58,785 bases of DNA from Clostridia bacterium (GTDB lineage Bacteria; Bacillota; Clostridia; Christensenellales; Borkfalkiaceae), in NCBI GenBank assembly GCA_017463425.1, contig JAFTPE010000023.1, positions 1-58,785 on the forward strand, in the 5' to 3' direction. Under the pieces are notes generated by a model. The model saw only the letters and a list, made by a program, of their open reading frames with translations, was not told the DNA's origin and made no database searches. Position numbers and translations under genes: made by a program. The first letter of the stretch is position 1; each line of letters opens with the position of its first letter. Shown here one piece after another: positions 1 to 8,246 of this stretch.

Positions 1-90
1 AATCAGTTGCAGGAAGATATAGTAGCCGACCAACTGAGTTTGAAAGAATACATAGACCCGTTTACGGGTAGCAAGAATAACAAGGCATAA
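1..90 (+). CDS. C-terminal end of a probable IS200/IS605-type transposase TnpA (partial)
   Basis: The window opens inside an open frame of 29 codons that ends at TAA 88-90. The visible C-terminus includes DQLSLKEYIDPFTG and ends in SKNNKA. From memory, tails of this kind (NQLQED..DQLSLKEY.DPF) close IS200-like Y1 transposases of Clostridia. The hairpin-rich DNA just after the stop also fits the right end of such an element, because these elements carry subterminal hairpins instead of inverted repeats. The catalytic HUH and Tyr motifs lie outside the window, so family membership is inferred from the tail only. Any other gene ending in this peptide would also fit. Confidence 0.4.
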   Translation, partial: NQLQEDIVADQLSLKEYIDPFTGSKNNKA

Positions 91-93
91 AAA

Positions 94-216
94 GACAGCC
101 GCTTTAGCGGCTGCCTGAGAGTGTTTGCGGTTGGTAAATCTTTCAATGAGCCTTTAGGCTCAGCCAGTATTATGCCCTTGAAGGGCCAGTGCATACCACC
201 AGTTCAACTGGTGGTT
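94..216. repeat. Cluster of four short hairpins at the end of the transposase gene
   Basis: Four inverted repeats lie in a row: CAGCCGC-TTTA-GCGGCTG (96-113), TGAGCC-TTTA-GGCTCA (147-162), GCCC-TTGAA-GGGC (174-186) and ACCACCAGTT-C-AACTGGTGGT (195-215). The first two share the same TTTA loop. They are probably the right-end structures of the IS200-like element, recognised as single-strand hairpins, or protective terminators behind it. Confidence 0.55.
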
Positions 217-230
217 TTGATTATATAAAA

Positions 231-264
231 AATCCCGTTGTTAAAGCAAACAACGGGATTTTTT
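231..264. terminator. Bidirectional intrinsic terminator
   Basis: The stem AATCCCGTTG/CAACGGGATT has a 10-base loop and is flanked by A-runs on the left and T-runs on the right. It can end transcription from the left and also the minus-strand dipeptidase gene that stops at 282. Confidence 0.8.
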
Positions 265-281
265 ATCAAAAGAGAATCTAT

Positions 282-1724
282 TTATTTTAAAATATAACGA
301 ATTTTTACTTTTGCAATGCGAATCTTTTTCGGTTTTGCAATTTCCGCCGCAGGCGTTTCTACCGCAATGGGGTCTGCTGTCTGTTCTTCACGGCAGCAAA
401 CCGCCAAAATCGCCTTATAATAAATGTCGGACAGTAAGCGAATACGGTCAAACGTGATGTATTCGTTGGGTTGATGAATGGTGTCTTCCTCACCGCTGAT
501 TTCAGGGCCGAACGCGCAGCCGCATTTCAAGGCGCGCGCGTACGTACCGCCACCGATGGCAATAGGTTTTTCATTTGTATGCATCACTTCGTTATATACC
601 GAGGTCAAAGTGGTAATCAAATCGCCGTTCGGGTCGTTGTACAAAGGCGCTTGATAATTTTCCACAATGTATTCCACGCCGCATTGTTCAAGGACAGACG
701 TGATTTCCTCCTTTTTATGCGTAGAGGGGAAACGTATATCCGTCGTGATTTTTAATACGCCGTTTTCAAACGTCGCAACGTCGGGCGACATTGTCAATCT
801 GCCCGTTTCGTCTTGCATTTCTTTCAATCCGTTTACGTCTGTAAATAACAAATCGTACGCCTTTTTGCAATCGTCGTGAAACGACGCGAAGAAACAGAGC
901 ATTGCCTGCAACGCATTCGCGCCTTTATCGGGCGTAGAACCGTGTGCGGATTTTCCGCGCGCGCGCAAAATATTCGTCGTATTGTCGTAGGAAAGGGTTG
1001 TTCCGCAAATGGGGTTTTCATATCCGACCAATTTTCCAGCCGCTTTTCTCGTCAACACAGCCTCAGCGTAATCGCATACCATATTTGCGCGTTCGCCAGC
1101 TTTCAACGCAGACATGGGTGCGTCGTTTATGGGGAACAACGTGCTAAAATGCAAAATGCCTTTCTCTGCATAAATGACGGGGAAGTTTGCGTCGGGCGTA
1201 AAACCTTCTTCGGGCATAGAGGCAACTTGGTTGTAATGTTCGATACATTTCCAGCCGCATTCTTCGTTGCACCCGACGATCAATTTGATTTTACGCGACG
1301 GCGTAATGCCTTGATCTTTGAGCGCCTTTAACGCGTACAAACAAACGATAGCAGGGGTTTTGTCGTCCATTGCGCCGCGTCCCCAAATTTTTTTACCTGT
1401 AACGCCGCCGTCGGAAACGTCGTCGTTAATAATGCCGCCAAAGGGGTGGTATTTCCAACCGTTGCCCGCAGGCACGACGTCGAGATGCGCCAAAATAGCA
1501 AATTCTTTACCTTCGCCGAAAACCACTTCTCCAATATAATTATCGTAATTGTGCGTTTCAAAACCCATATTTGCAGCAAGGTCAAGAAAATACCAAAGAC
1601 AATCCGCGGTTTCTTTACCAAACGGACAATTTTTCTCCGCCGCTTTTAAAGACGAATCAAAGCGAAGAATTTCAGACGTGGAGCGCACGATATCAGTAAA
1701 ATAGTTTTCCATTACGTTTTCCAT
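282..1724 (-). CDS. pepV: M20 family metallopeptidase, PepV-like dipeptidase
   Basis: This 480-aa protein has the layout of the PepV/Xaa-His dipeptidase branch of M20 zinc peptidases, cytoplasmic enzymes that split dipeptides. The metal-site motifs are visible: LAHLDVVP, then GRGAMDDKTP with the bridging Asp, NEECG with the catalytic/metal Glu pair, and a late GGGTYAR segment typical of this subgroup. The start ATG at 1724 follows a good ribosome site (aggtagg). A second ATG four codons on (MENVMENY) is the alternative. The tail after about residue 445 is unusual: an Ala/Pro/Glu-rich linker and a Lys-rich end (PKKIRIAKVK) beyond the usual PepV C-terminus. The gene stands alone, with its own promoter upstream and a terminator downstream. 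Confidence 0.85.
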   Translation of the reverse strand: MENVMENYFTDIVRSTSEILRFDSSLKAAEKNCPFGKETADCLWYFLDLAANMGFETHNYDNYIGEVVFGEGKEFAILAHLDVVPAGNGWKYHPFGGIINDDVSDGGVTGKKIWGRGAMDDKTPAIVCLYALKALKDQGITPSRKIKLIVGCNEECGWKCIEHYNQVASMPEEGFTPDANFPVIYAEKGILHFSTLFPINDAPMSALKAGERANMVCDYAEAVLTRKAAGKLVGYENPICGTTLSYDNTTNILRARGKSAHGSTPDKGANALQAMLCFFASFHDDCKKAYDLLFTDVNGLKEMQDETGRLTMSPDVATFENGVLKITTDIRFPSTHKKEEITSVLEQCGVEYIVENYQAPLYNDPNGDLITTLTSVYNEVMHTNEKPIAIGGGTYARALKCGCAFGPEISGEEDTIHQPNEYITFDRIRLLSDIYYKAILAVCCREEQTADPIAVETPAAEIAKPKKIRIAKVKIRYILK

Positions 1725-1758
1725 ACTGTGTTTCCTACCTTTATAAAACTACACTATT

Positions 1759-1787
1759 ATTATACACAATTTTACGCATTTCGTAAA
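1759..1787 (-). promoter_or_regulatory. Sigma-A promoter of the dipeptidase gene
   Basis: Reading the minus strand, TTTACG and TATAAT are separated by 17 bases, placed about 30 bases upstream of the ATG at 1724. Confidence 0.65.
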
Positions 1788-1858
1788 CAAAATAAAGGGG
1801 GTGGAAGAAAAAAATAATTTTTTCTCTGCATATTCAAAGCATAGCGCACATTCCACTA

Positions 1859-1887
1859 TTGACATTTTGCGAAAAATATGATAAAAT
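1859..1887 (+). promoter_or_regulatory. Sigma-A promoter of the radC operon
   Basis: TTGACA (1859-1864), a 17-base spacer and TAAAAT (1882-1887) form a near-consensus promoter about 70 bases upstream of the TTG start of radC. Confidence 0.75.
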
Positions 1888-1959
1888 AATACCTAAATAC
1901 AGGGATATAGAAACCAAACGTAAGAAAAAGGCAAAACGTATTGCGACAGGAGGCTTGTT

Positions 1960-2676
1960 TTGGGCGAACACGACGGACACAGAAAACGGTTGATTGAAAA
2001 ATTGAACGCAAACAATCTTGCCGACCACGAAATGTTGGAGGTCTTGCTCTTTAACGCGCTTCCGCGCAGAAACACCAACGACTTGGCGCACCGTTTGCTT
2101 GCAGAATTCGGTTCGATTCGCGGTGTATTCGACGCGTCGATGGAACAGCTGAAAAAAGTCAAAGGCGTAGGAGATTCGGTTGCGGCGTATTTGTTCGTAA
2201 TCGGTCAATTTTATAAAAGAGAATACAAACCTGTGGAACTGTCTTATCCTGAAAAGTTTGAACGGGAAGAATTTTATTCTTTCGTGAAACGCAAATATGT
2301 AAATGAGCGAAAGGAAACCTTGAATTTTTACTTTTTGGATACAGATTCAAAAATTATAGGCCACAAACAAGAAATCAGCGACAGTTCGTTTCAAGCGGAA
2401 TTACCGCCCGAAGAATTGATCAATCTTTTGTCAAAATATATGCCGGCAGGGCTGGTGGTTTTGCATAATCATCCCTTGGGCGAGGCTCGCCCGTCGGAAA
2501 CGGACGATAAAATGACGAGGCAAATCCAACTGATATGCAGTATGCACAACGTAATGCTGTGCGACCATATCATTTACGCTTCGGAGGGAATATACAGTTA
2601 TTATTTGGACGGAAAATTGAAAGAAATCAGTCGGAAATACTCTCTTTCCGAGATTATGGCTGAAAGGAACGTTTAA
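1960..2676 (+). CDS. radC: RadC family protein (JAB/MPN domain)
   Basis: This 238-aa protein has an N-terminal helix-hairpin-helix-like region (KVKGVGDSVAAYL, about residues 67-80) and a C-terminal JAB/MPN metal-binding domain. The signature HNHPLGEARPSETD begins at residue 169 and gives the His-x-His and Asp ligands. RadC proteins are conserved, but their biochemical role is not settled; the old DNA-repair name persists. Translation starts at TTG (1960-1962), seven bases after the strong site acaggagg, and no in-frame ATG lies nearby. It is the first gene of a five-gene operon: the histidine kinase starts one base after its stop. Confidence 0.88.
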   Translation: MGEHDGHRKRLIEKLNANNLADHEMLEVLLFNALPRRNTNDLAHRLLAEFGSIRGVFDASMEQLKKVKGVGDSVAAYLFVIGQFYKREYKPVELSYPEKFEREEFYSFVKRKYVNERKETLNFYFLDTDSKIIGHKQEISDSSFQAELPPEELINLLSKYMPAGLVVLHNHPLGEARPSETDDKMTRQIQLICSMHNVMLCDHIIYASEGIYSYYLDGKLKEISRKYSLSEIMAERNV

Positions 2677-2677
2677 A

Positions 2678-4018
2678 ATGAAACCCAATCACAACGCCGA
2701 AAAGACGAAAAACGTGAAAAACGCGATAACAGAAAATAAGGGGAAACAATCCGAACGCAAAGAAGAAAAACGTCTTCGCGCATATTTTGTTCGCTTGTTC
2801 GGCAAATACGACATTCGCAACGAAACCCAATTTGTAATATTTGGCAAATGGCTGATTTTTATCGTCTTGATTTTGGTGGAAACGTTGATTTTTATGCAGC
2901 ATTTAGACGATTATTTTCAGCCCAAGGGTTGGAAAATCTTTATTGCAATTCTTACCGTTTCCACGCTTTTAACGCTCAGCGAGGGATTGAAATCTTTCGT
3001 GATCACCAAAGGCAAAATCCGCGCGTTGTTTTACACCATAGACGCCCTTGCCGCCTGTTGTTTTATGTTCGTTACAGGCGGTGTGTTGCCCGTCGTGATT
3101 TATATGTTGGTGCTTACCGAATTTTATATCGGGGTGGACGATACGCAGCCGCGCGTTGTGATACTCTGTTTCAGCGCGTGTATCTATATCGCCAGCTATT
3201 TTATAAAGGCGCTCGTTCCCGTCGCGGACGAACGATTGACCCAGGTGTTTATGCAATCCCTCGGCGGTTGTATCGCGCTTGGCGTACATTTCGTCGTTGT
3301 AAACGTCGCCCTCGCGTTTTATCGCCAATTTTTAAGATTGGACAAAGCCTTGACTGAATTGGACGAGCGAAAACGGGAATTGGAAAAGGCGTACGAAGTG
3401 GTGGCAGAAGTAACCGCTTTGGAAGAGAGGCAACGCATTGCGAAAGAAATTCACGATACGGCAGGTCATTCGTTGACGACGGTGATTATGCAAACGGAAT
3501 CGGCAAAACGAATTTTGGAACAAAATCCCGAGGAGGCAAAAAGCAAAATTGTCGCGGCAAATTTACAGGCGAAACACGCCTTGGAGGAATTGCGCGACAG
3601 CGTACATTTGCTCTCGGGGATAGGCGAAAATGCGACGTTGAAAGACGCGCTCGTTGGGATTATACACGAATCCACGGACGGCACGGGAATTGTCATTCGT
3701 TCGGAAATAGCGGACGTAAACGTATCTTCAGCGAAATATCGTTTTCTTTGCAACACGTTAAAAGAGGGGATTTCCAACGGTTTGCGCCACGGTGGCGCGA
3801 CGGCGTTTTGGTTTGAACTGCGCGAGGAAAACAACCGTTTGTCCTTTTTGTTGTCGGATAACGGCGCAGGCGTGGATATGCAAAAACTGCAAACGGGCTT
3901 TGGTTTGACGACGATGCAACAGCGCGTTATATCTTTGGGCGGCGAGGTGTCGTTTGCTTCGGAACAAGGCGAGGGGTTTGAAATTCGGTTGTTTTTGCCG
4001 ACGGATAAAGCACAATGA
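2678..4018 (+). CDS. Membrane sensor histidine kinase, NarL-partner (HisKA_3) class
   Basis: This 446-aa protein begins with a basic cytoplasmic segment of about 50 residues, then a membrane domain of roughly six helices (about 52-225; first helix FGKWLIFIVLILVETLIF) with almost no extracellular loop. A coiled-coil linker (LTELDERKRELEKAYE) leads to the dimerisation/phosphoacceptor helix EERQRIAKEIHDTAGH, with His259 as the likely phosphorylation site. The C-terminal ATPase domain shows the N-box region NGLRHGG, the G1 box DNGAGVD and the G2 box GFGLTTMQQR. With no periplasmic domain, the signal is probably sensed in or at the membrane. The next gene encodes its cognate regulator 21 bases downstream. 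The stimulus cannot be read from the sequence. Confidence 0.88.
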   Translation: MKPNHNAEKTKNVKNAITENKGKQSERKEEKRLRAYFVRLFGKYDIRNETQFVIFGKWLIFIVLILVETLIFMQHLDDYFQPKGWKIFIAILTVSTLLTLSEGLKSFVITKGKIRALFYTIDALAACCFMFVTGGVLPVVIYMLVLTEFYIGVDDTQPRVVILCFSACIYIASYFIKALVPVADERLTQVFMQSLGGCIALGVHFVVVNVALAFYRQFLRLDKALTELDERKRELEKAYEVVAEVTALEERQRIAKEIHDTAGHSLTTVIMQTESAKRILEQNPEEAKSKIVAANLQAKHALEELRDSVHLLSGIGENATLKDALVGIIHESTDGTGIVIRSEIADVNVSSAKYRFLCNTLKEGISNGLRHGGATAFWFELREENNRLSFLLSDNGAGVDMQKLQTGFGLTTMQQRVISLGGEVSFASEQGEGFEIRLFLPTDKAQ

Positions 4019-4039
4019 TAAAAATCGGGAGGAAATTGT

Positions 4040-4684
4040 ATGGATAAAATCAAAGTAATGGTGGTGGACGACCAAATTGACCTTGCCAACGAGATAGGAA
4101 ACATTTTAAAAACGGACGATACGTTGGAGGTCGTTGGGGTTGCAGCGGACGGGTTTGACGCTCTGCAAAAAATGAAAACGTCCTTGCCCGACGTCGTACT
4201 GCTTGATATCCGTATGCCGAATATGAACGGCGTGGTGGCTACTCGACATATCAAAACGGAATATCCCGACGTGAAAGTGGTCATTTTGACAACCTTCGAC
4301 GACAGCGATTATATTTTAAACGCCATCAACAACGGCGCAAGTGGGTATCTGCTGAAAGATATCGGTGGAAACGCCTTGATTGATGCCGTGAAAAACGCGC
4401 ACGCAGGCGATACCATTTTACCTGCGAAAATCGCAAAACGAATTGCCGACGCGGCAAAACACGTTTCGGCGGATAGAGAAATCAAGCTGATGAGGAAATT
4501 TTCTCTTTCCGACCGTGAAGTGGAGATTGCGCTGATGATGTACGAGGGCTTTACCAACCGTCAAATTTCCGCGGCTTTAAAACTTTCGGAAGGCACGACG
4601 AGGAATTACGTGTCCGCTATTTATATAAAAACCAACAGCGAAAACCGCTTGGAGGCGATTCAGGCGATTAAGCAAGCGCTGTAA
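4040..4684 (+). CDS. NarL/LuxR-type response regulator
   Basis: This 214-aa regulator has an N-terminal receiver domain with the acidic pair in VMVVDDQ, phospho-acceptor Asp56 in LLDIRMP, Thr in ILTTFD and Lys in YLLKD. The C-terminal LuxR-type helix-turn-helix (about 150-214) reads FSLSDREVEIALMMYEG then TNRQISAALKLSEGTTRNYV. It starts 21 bases after the histidine kinase with the site gggagg, so the two form a two-component system of the LiaSR/DesKR/NarXL type. The targets are unknown. The operon context (radC, gph, cysK) gives no clear hint, because those genes are general housekeeping functions. Confidence 0.9.
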   Translation: MDKIKVMVVDDQIDLANEIGNILKTDDTLEVVGVAADGFDALQKMKTSLPDVVLLDIRMPNMNGVVATRHIKTEYPDVKVVILTTFDDSDYILNAINNGASGYLLKDIGGNALIDAVKNAHAGDTILPAKIAKRIADAAKHVSADREIKLMRKFSLSDREVEIALMMYEGFTNRQISAALKLSEGTTRNYVSAIYIKTNSENRLEAIQAIKQAL

Positions 4685-4698
4685 ACGAGGAGCTTTTT

Positions 4699-5346
4699 AT
4701 GTATCAAACGATAATATTTGATTTAGACGGTACGCTTTTGGATACGTTGGACGATTTGGCAGACGCGGTGAATCACGCATTGCAAAGTTTTGGTTTGAAA
4801 ACGCGTACGAAAGAAGAAGTGCGTTCGTTCGTGGGGAACGGGGTTGTCAATTTAATGCAACGCGCCGTTGGAGAAGAACATTTGCAGCAATCGAACATTT
4901 TGGCGGCCTTTCGGGAATATTATAAGGCGCATTGTGAAGATAAAACCAAGCCTTACGACGGCGTAATGAAACTTCTTACGGAATTGAAAAAGCGTGGAAT
5001 AAAAACCGCCGTGGTGTCCAATAAAATGGATTCTGCCGTGAAAGCGCTCACTAAAACGTATTTTGACGGATTGATTGGCGACGCGGTAGGTGAAAACGAG
5101 GCGGCGGGGATTCGTAAAAAACCTGCACCCGATTCGTTGATTGCCGTGATGGAAAAATTGGGCGCGGACAAACAATCGACGGTGTACGTGGGCGATTCCG
5201 AGGTGGATATTCAAACCGCCGACAACGCAGGGGTGGATTGTATTTCCGTTACTTGGGGGTTTAAAGACGAACCGTTTTTGATTGAAAACGGTGGAAAAAT
5301 TTTCGTGGACGACCCAATGGATATTTTGAACTTTTGTAAGGAATAA
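4699..5346 (+). CDS. gph: HAD hydrolase, phosphoglycolate phosphatase-like
   Basis: This 215-aa HAD superfamily phosphatase has motif I DLDGTLLDT with the nucleophile and acid Asp pair near residue 10, motif II VVSNK, the motif III Lys in RKKPAPD and motif IV VGDSEVDIQTADNAG. The helical cap sits between motifs I and II, as in the Gph/PgmB branch. In anaerobes such enzymes often remove 2-phosphoglycolate formed during DNA repair or act on other small sugar phosphates; the substrate cannot be fixed from sequence. It lies 14 bases after the response regulator and 17 before cysK, in the same operon. Confidence 0.82.
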   Translation: MYQTIIFDLDGTLLDTLDDLADAVNHALQSFGLKTRTKEEVRSFVGNGVVNLMQRAVGEEHLQQSNILAAFREYYKAHCEDKTKPYDGVMKLLTELKKRGIKTAVVSNKMDSAVKALTKTYFDGLIGDAVGENEAAGIRKKPAPDSLIAVMEKLGADKQSTVYVGDSEVDIQTADNAGVDCISVTWGFKDEPFLIENGGKIFVDDPMDILNFCKE

Positions 5347-5363
5347 TAAAAAAGAGGCATACC

Positions 5364-6293
5364 ATGTACGAGATGAATGATAGAATTGACGCTTTGATTG
5401 GCAATACGCCGATACTGAGATTGAAAAAAATAGAAGAAAAATACGCCTTGGAGGCAAAACTTTTTGCAAAGCTCGAATATTTCAACCCTGGCGGTTCAAT
5501 CAAAGACCGCGTGGCAAAGGCTATGATAGACGAGGCGGAGAAAACGGGCGCGTTGAAAGCGGGCGGCAGCATAATAGAGGCAACGTCAGGGAACACGGGG
5601 ATAGGGCTTGCCCTCGTGGCGGCGGCGCGTGGATATAAAGCGGTGATCGTAATGCCTGACACAATGTCCGTCGAACGCCAAAAATTGATGAAAGCGTACG
5701 GGGCGGAACTTGTTTTAACGGACGGTAAAAAGGGAATGAGCGGCGCGGTGGAAAAGGCGGAAGAAATTTTGAAAAACACCCCCAACGCCATTATCGCAGG
5801 GCAATTTGACAATCCTGCCAACCCCAAAGCGCATTACGAAACCACAGGCCCTGAAATTTTTACGCAGACCAAAGGCGAAGTGGATATTTTTGTCGCAGGC
5901 ATTGGCACGGGCGGAACGCTCAGCGGCACGGGGAAATATTTAAAAGAACAAAAATCCTCGATTCAAGTGGTAGGGATAGAACCTGCCTCGTCGCCTTTAC
6001 TTTCAAAAGGTGTGGCAGGCGCGCACGCCATACAGGGGATTGGCGCAAATTTCGTGCCGAAAAATTACGATTCGTCCGTTTGCGACGAGATTGTAACGGT
6101 GGAAAACCAAGCGGCAATCGATGCTGCGCGTGAGGTTGGGCAAACCGAGGGCGCGTTCGTGGGGATATCGTCGGGCGCGGCTTTGTGGGCGGCAATCGAA
6201 GTGGGCAAACGCCCCGAAAACGAGGGCAAAACAATCGTGGTGATTTTGCCGGACGGTGGGGACAGGTATTTGTCTACCGCGCTTGTGGAATAA
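5364..6293 (+). CDS. cysK: Cysteine synthase A (O-acetylserine sulfhydrylase)
   Basis: This 309-aa PLP enzyme turns O-acetylserine and sulfide into cysteine. The PLP lysine is in NPGGSIKDR (about residue 42). The substrate loop TSGNTGIG, the phosphate-binding glycine run GTGGTLSGTGKYL and the C-terminal PLP-ring motif ISSGAA follow in normal order. Length and motifs are those of ordinary bacterial CysK, without a CBS extension. The ATG at 5364 has GAGG at good spacing. It is the last gene of the radC operon, closed by a strong bidirectional terminator. Confidence 0.93.
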   Translation: MYEMNDRIDALIGNTPILRLKKIEEKYALEAKLFAKLEYFNPGGSIKDRVAKAMIDEAEKTGALKAGGSIIEATSGNTGIGLALVAAARGYKAVIVMPDTMSVERQKLMKAYGAELVLTDGKKGMSGAVEKAEEILKNTPNAIIAGQFDNPANPKAHYETTGPEIFTQTKGEVDIFVAGIGTGGTLSGTGKYLKEQKSSIQVVGIEPASSPLLSKGVAGAHAIQGIGANFVPKNYDSSVCDEIVTVENQAAIDAAREVGQTEGAFVGISSGAALWAAIEVGKRPENEGKTIVVILPDGGDRYLSTALVE

Positions 6294-6315
6294 AATTTTA
6301 AAATTTTAACCAAAA

Positions 6316-6345
6316 GAAAAAACGACCTTAAAAGGTCGTTTTTGT
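6316..6345. terminator. Bidirectional terminator between cysK and mgtE
   Basis: AACGACCTT/AAGGTCGTT with a two-base loop, an A-run on the left and a T-run on the right, sits between two convergent genes. Confidence 0.88.
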
Positions 6346-6357
6346 GTTTTATCGAGG

Positions 6358-8046
6358 TTATAGACTGCCGAGCAGGGCAACGGCTACCGCGCAATAGACG
6401 GTGAGGGAAAGAACGTCCACAATCGTCGTAATGAACGGGGAGGCGACAACCGCAGGGTCAAGTCGGCATTTTTGAGCAAGCAAAGGCAGTAACGCGCCGA
6501 TAAGTTTTGCAATCAACACCGTAACGAATAGGGAAACGCAAATGACGAGCGCAACCAAAAATCCGTTGTCCACGGCGTGTAAATTGTCGATTACCAACAA
6601 CTTGATGAAACAAGCGACGGAAAGGATTGCCCCAAGCAACAGCGACACGCGGATTTCTTTCCACACCACGCGACCCAAATCGGAAAATTTGACTTCCTTC
6701 AAGGCGATACCGCGTATAATCATTGCAGACGCTTGCGAGCCTGCGTTTCCGCCCGTACCCATCAACATAGGCATACACGCCGTCAAAATGATGCCGTAAA
6801 TGGGCATATTCAATGTGGTTTCATTGGCGGAGATGATAAGCCCCGTAAATGTAGCGGAAACCAACAGAATCAACAGCCACGGCAGGCGGTTTAAACAAAT
6901 GCGCCAAACGCTCGTTTTTAAATACGGTTTGTCCGTAGGGGTTACGGCTGCCATTTTAGCGATATCTTCCGTGTTTTCTTCTTGCAGGACGGTCATTGCG
7001 TCGTCTACCGTAACGATACCGACCAAACGTTTTTCGCGATCCACCACGGGCAAGGCGAGAAAGCCGTAATCGGAAATTTTTCTCGCGACGTCTTCCTTGT
7101 CCTCTTCCGTGTACGCATAAATTACGTTTTCGTTCATAATGTCCGCAATACGCGCGGTTTTGGGGGATAACATCAAATCTTTTGCCGTTATCAAACCTTG
7201 TAATTTGTTGGTGGTATCTACGACGTAACAGGTGTAAATGGTTTCCTTGTCGATTGCCGTTAAACGAATCCGTTCAAATGCCTCGTCTACCGTCATGGTG
7301 GGGCGCAAGGATACGAATTCAATCGTCATAATACTGCCTGCGCTGTCTTTTGGATAGCGCAAAATTTGGTTGATATACGCGCGTGTTTCTCTGTCGCTCT
7401 GCGCAAGCACACGTTTTACCACGCTCGCAGGCATTTCTTCTAAGAAATCCACGGTGTCGTCGAGGAACAGCTCGTCCATGACCGCGCGGAGTTCTCTGTC
7501 GTTCAAGCGGTGAATAAGTTTTTCTTTTACGTCGCTGTCCATTTCCACGAACGTTTCCGCGGCAAGGTCTTTGGGCAGAATACGAAAAAGAATAGGCAAA
7601 TCCGTTTCTCCCTCGACGTTTTCAAAAATTTCCGCAAGGTCGATTGCGTTCATAGAAGAAAGCAAAGGTTTTAAAACGGAAAATTTCTTTTCTTGTAAAA
7701 GTTTTAAAATTTCGTCGCTTTCGGCGATACGCCACGCCACGCCACGTGGCATTTCTTCTATCAATTCTACGGTGTCGTCCACCGAGATTTCGTCCATCAC
7801 CTTTTCCAACTCGTCGTCGTGCAAACTGCTGATGATGCGTTCTTGCAACGGCGCGTCGAGAAGAACGAGGGATTCCGCCAATAAATCGCTGTTTAAGGCG
7901 CAACAAAAAGGCGCGAGATATTTTTCGTTCGCCTCCGTTAACAAGGTGGCAAGTTCTTGCGGGGAGAGTTTGTTGGCTTGCGCCACCGCCTCGTCAAGAT
8001 TTTGTTCGTTAAAAAGTTGTAAAATGTCTAAGATTTCTTTTTCCAT
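6358..8046 (-). CDS. mgtE: MgtE magnesium channel with a duplicated N domain
   Basis: This inner-membrane Mg2+ channel gated by cytoplasmic Mg2+ has 562 aa, about 110 more than the usual 450. The extra length is a second copy of the helical MgtE N domain: the segment VMDEISVDDTVELIEEMP near residue 100 is repeated as VMDELFLDDTVDFLEEMP near residue 200. Two CBS domains follow (about 250-375), then five membrane helices (about 390-562) with the pore signature GTGGNAGSQA. The ATG at 8046 has the site cggagg. The mRNA leader holds a short ORF and an intrinsic terminator, so expression is probably controlled by attenuation. The N domain carries much of the Mg2+ gating, so its duplication may change sensitivity. 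Confidence 0.92.
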   Translation of the reverse strand: MEKEILDILQLFNEQNLDEAVAQANKLSPQELATLLTEANEKYLAPFCCALNSDLLAESLVLLDAPLQERIISSLHDDELEKVMDEISVDDTVELIEEMPRGVAWRIAESDEILKLLQEKKFSVLKPLLSSMNAIDLAEIFENVEGETDLPILFRILPKDLAAETFVEMDSDVKEKLIHRLNDRELRAVMDELFLDDTVDFLEEMPASVVKRVLAQSDRETRAYINQILRYPKDSAGSIMTIEFVSLRPTMTVDEAFERIRLTAIDKETIYTCYVVDTTNKLQGLITAKDLMLSPKTARIADIMNENVIYAYTEEDKEDVARKISDYGFLALPVVDREKRLVGIVTVDDAMTVLQEENTEDIAKMAAVTPTDKPYLKTSVWRICLNRLPWLLILLVSATFTGLIISANETTLNMPIYGIILTACMPMLMGTGGNAGSQASAMIIRGIALKEVKFSDLGRVVWKEIRVSLLLGAILSVACFIKLLVIDNLHAVDNGFLVALVICVSLFVTVLIAKLIGALLPLLAQKCRLDPAVVASPFITTIVDVLSLTVYCAVAVALLGSL

Positions 8047-8081
8047 ACTCTACCTCCGAAAAATTTTTTAAAAGTGCGTAA

Positions 8082-8122
8082 AAAAATCCCGAGTAGCGCT
8101 TTTTTTAAAGCGTACTCTCGGA
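8082..8122 (-). terminator. Intrinsic terminator (attenuator) ahead of mgtE
   Basis: On the minus strand, CCGAGAGTACGCTTT pairs with AAAGCGCTACTCGG (small bulge) and is followed by seven T. It ends about 35 bases upstream of the mgtE start and within the same transcript, so it must be read through for mgtE to be expressed. Confidence 0.78.
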
Positions 8123-8151
8123 ATGGTAGCGTATACCCTCAAAAAAGTGGG

Positions 8152-8229
8152 TTAATTGCGGCAGAAACGATTTGCCGCAAACAATCTACTTAGCGGGTCT
8201 ACGCTTTTGCTACTGTGATAATCGCTCAT
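8152..8229 (-). CDS. 25-codon leader ORF upstream of mgtE
   Basis: A short frame on the minus strand encodes 25 residues, beginning MSDYHSSKSVDPLSR and ending ANRFCRN. It has one of the best ribosome sites in the window (acaggaggaaacgatt-ATG) and starts 17 bases after the stop of the 813-aa gene. It is followed by a perfect 7-bp hairpin overlapping its last codons (TGCGGCA/TGCCGCA, about 8157-8179) and then by the mgtE attenuator. Codons 9-12 (agcgtagaccc, 8195-8205) can pair with ggguauacgcu (8128-8138) downstream, 10 of 11 bases, giving an alternative fold. In enterobacteria, translation of a leader peptide (MgtL) controls mgtA in response to Mg2+. An analogous role is inferred here, and the sequence is unrelated. 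Confidence 0.65.
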   Translation of the reverse strand: MSDYHSSKSVDPLSRLFAANRFCRN

Positions 8230-8246
8230 AATCGTTTCCTCCTGTT

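Noticed and set aside
6253..6268. ggggacaggta in cysK as a copy of the dispersed motif
   Set aside because: The match stops after GGTA, and the bases encode a conserved CysK segment (GGDRY).
8082..8229. M-box (ykoK) Mg2+ riboswitch upstream of mgtE
   Set aside because: None of the conserved M-box sequence blocks is visible, and the region holds a short ORF instead.
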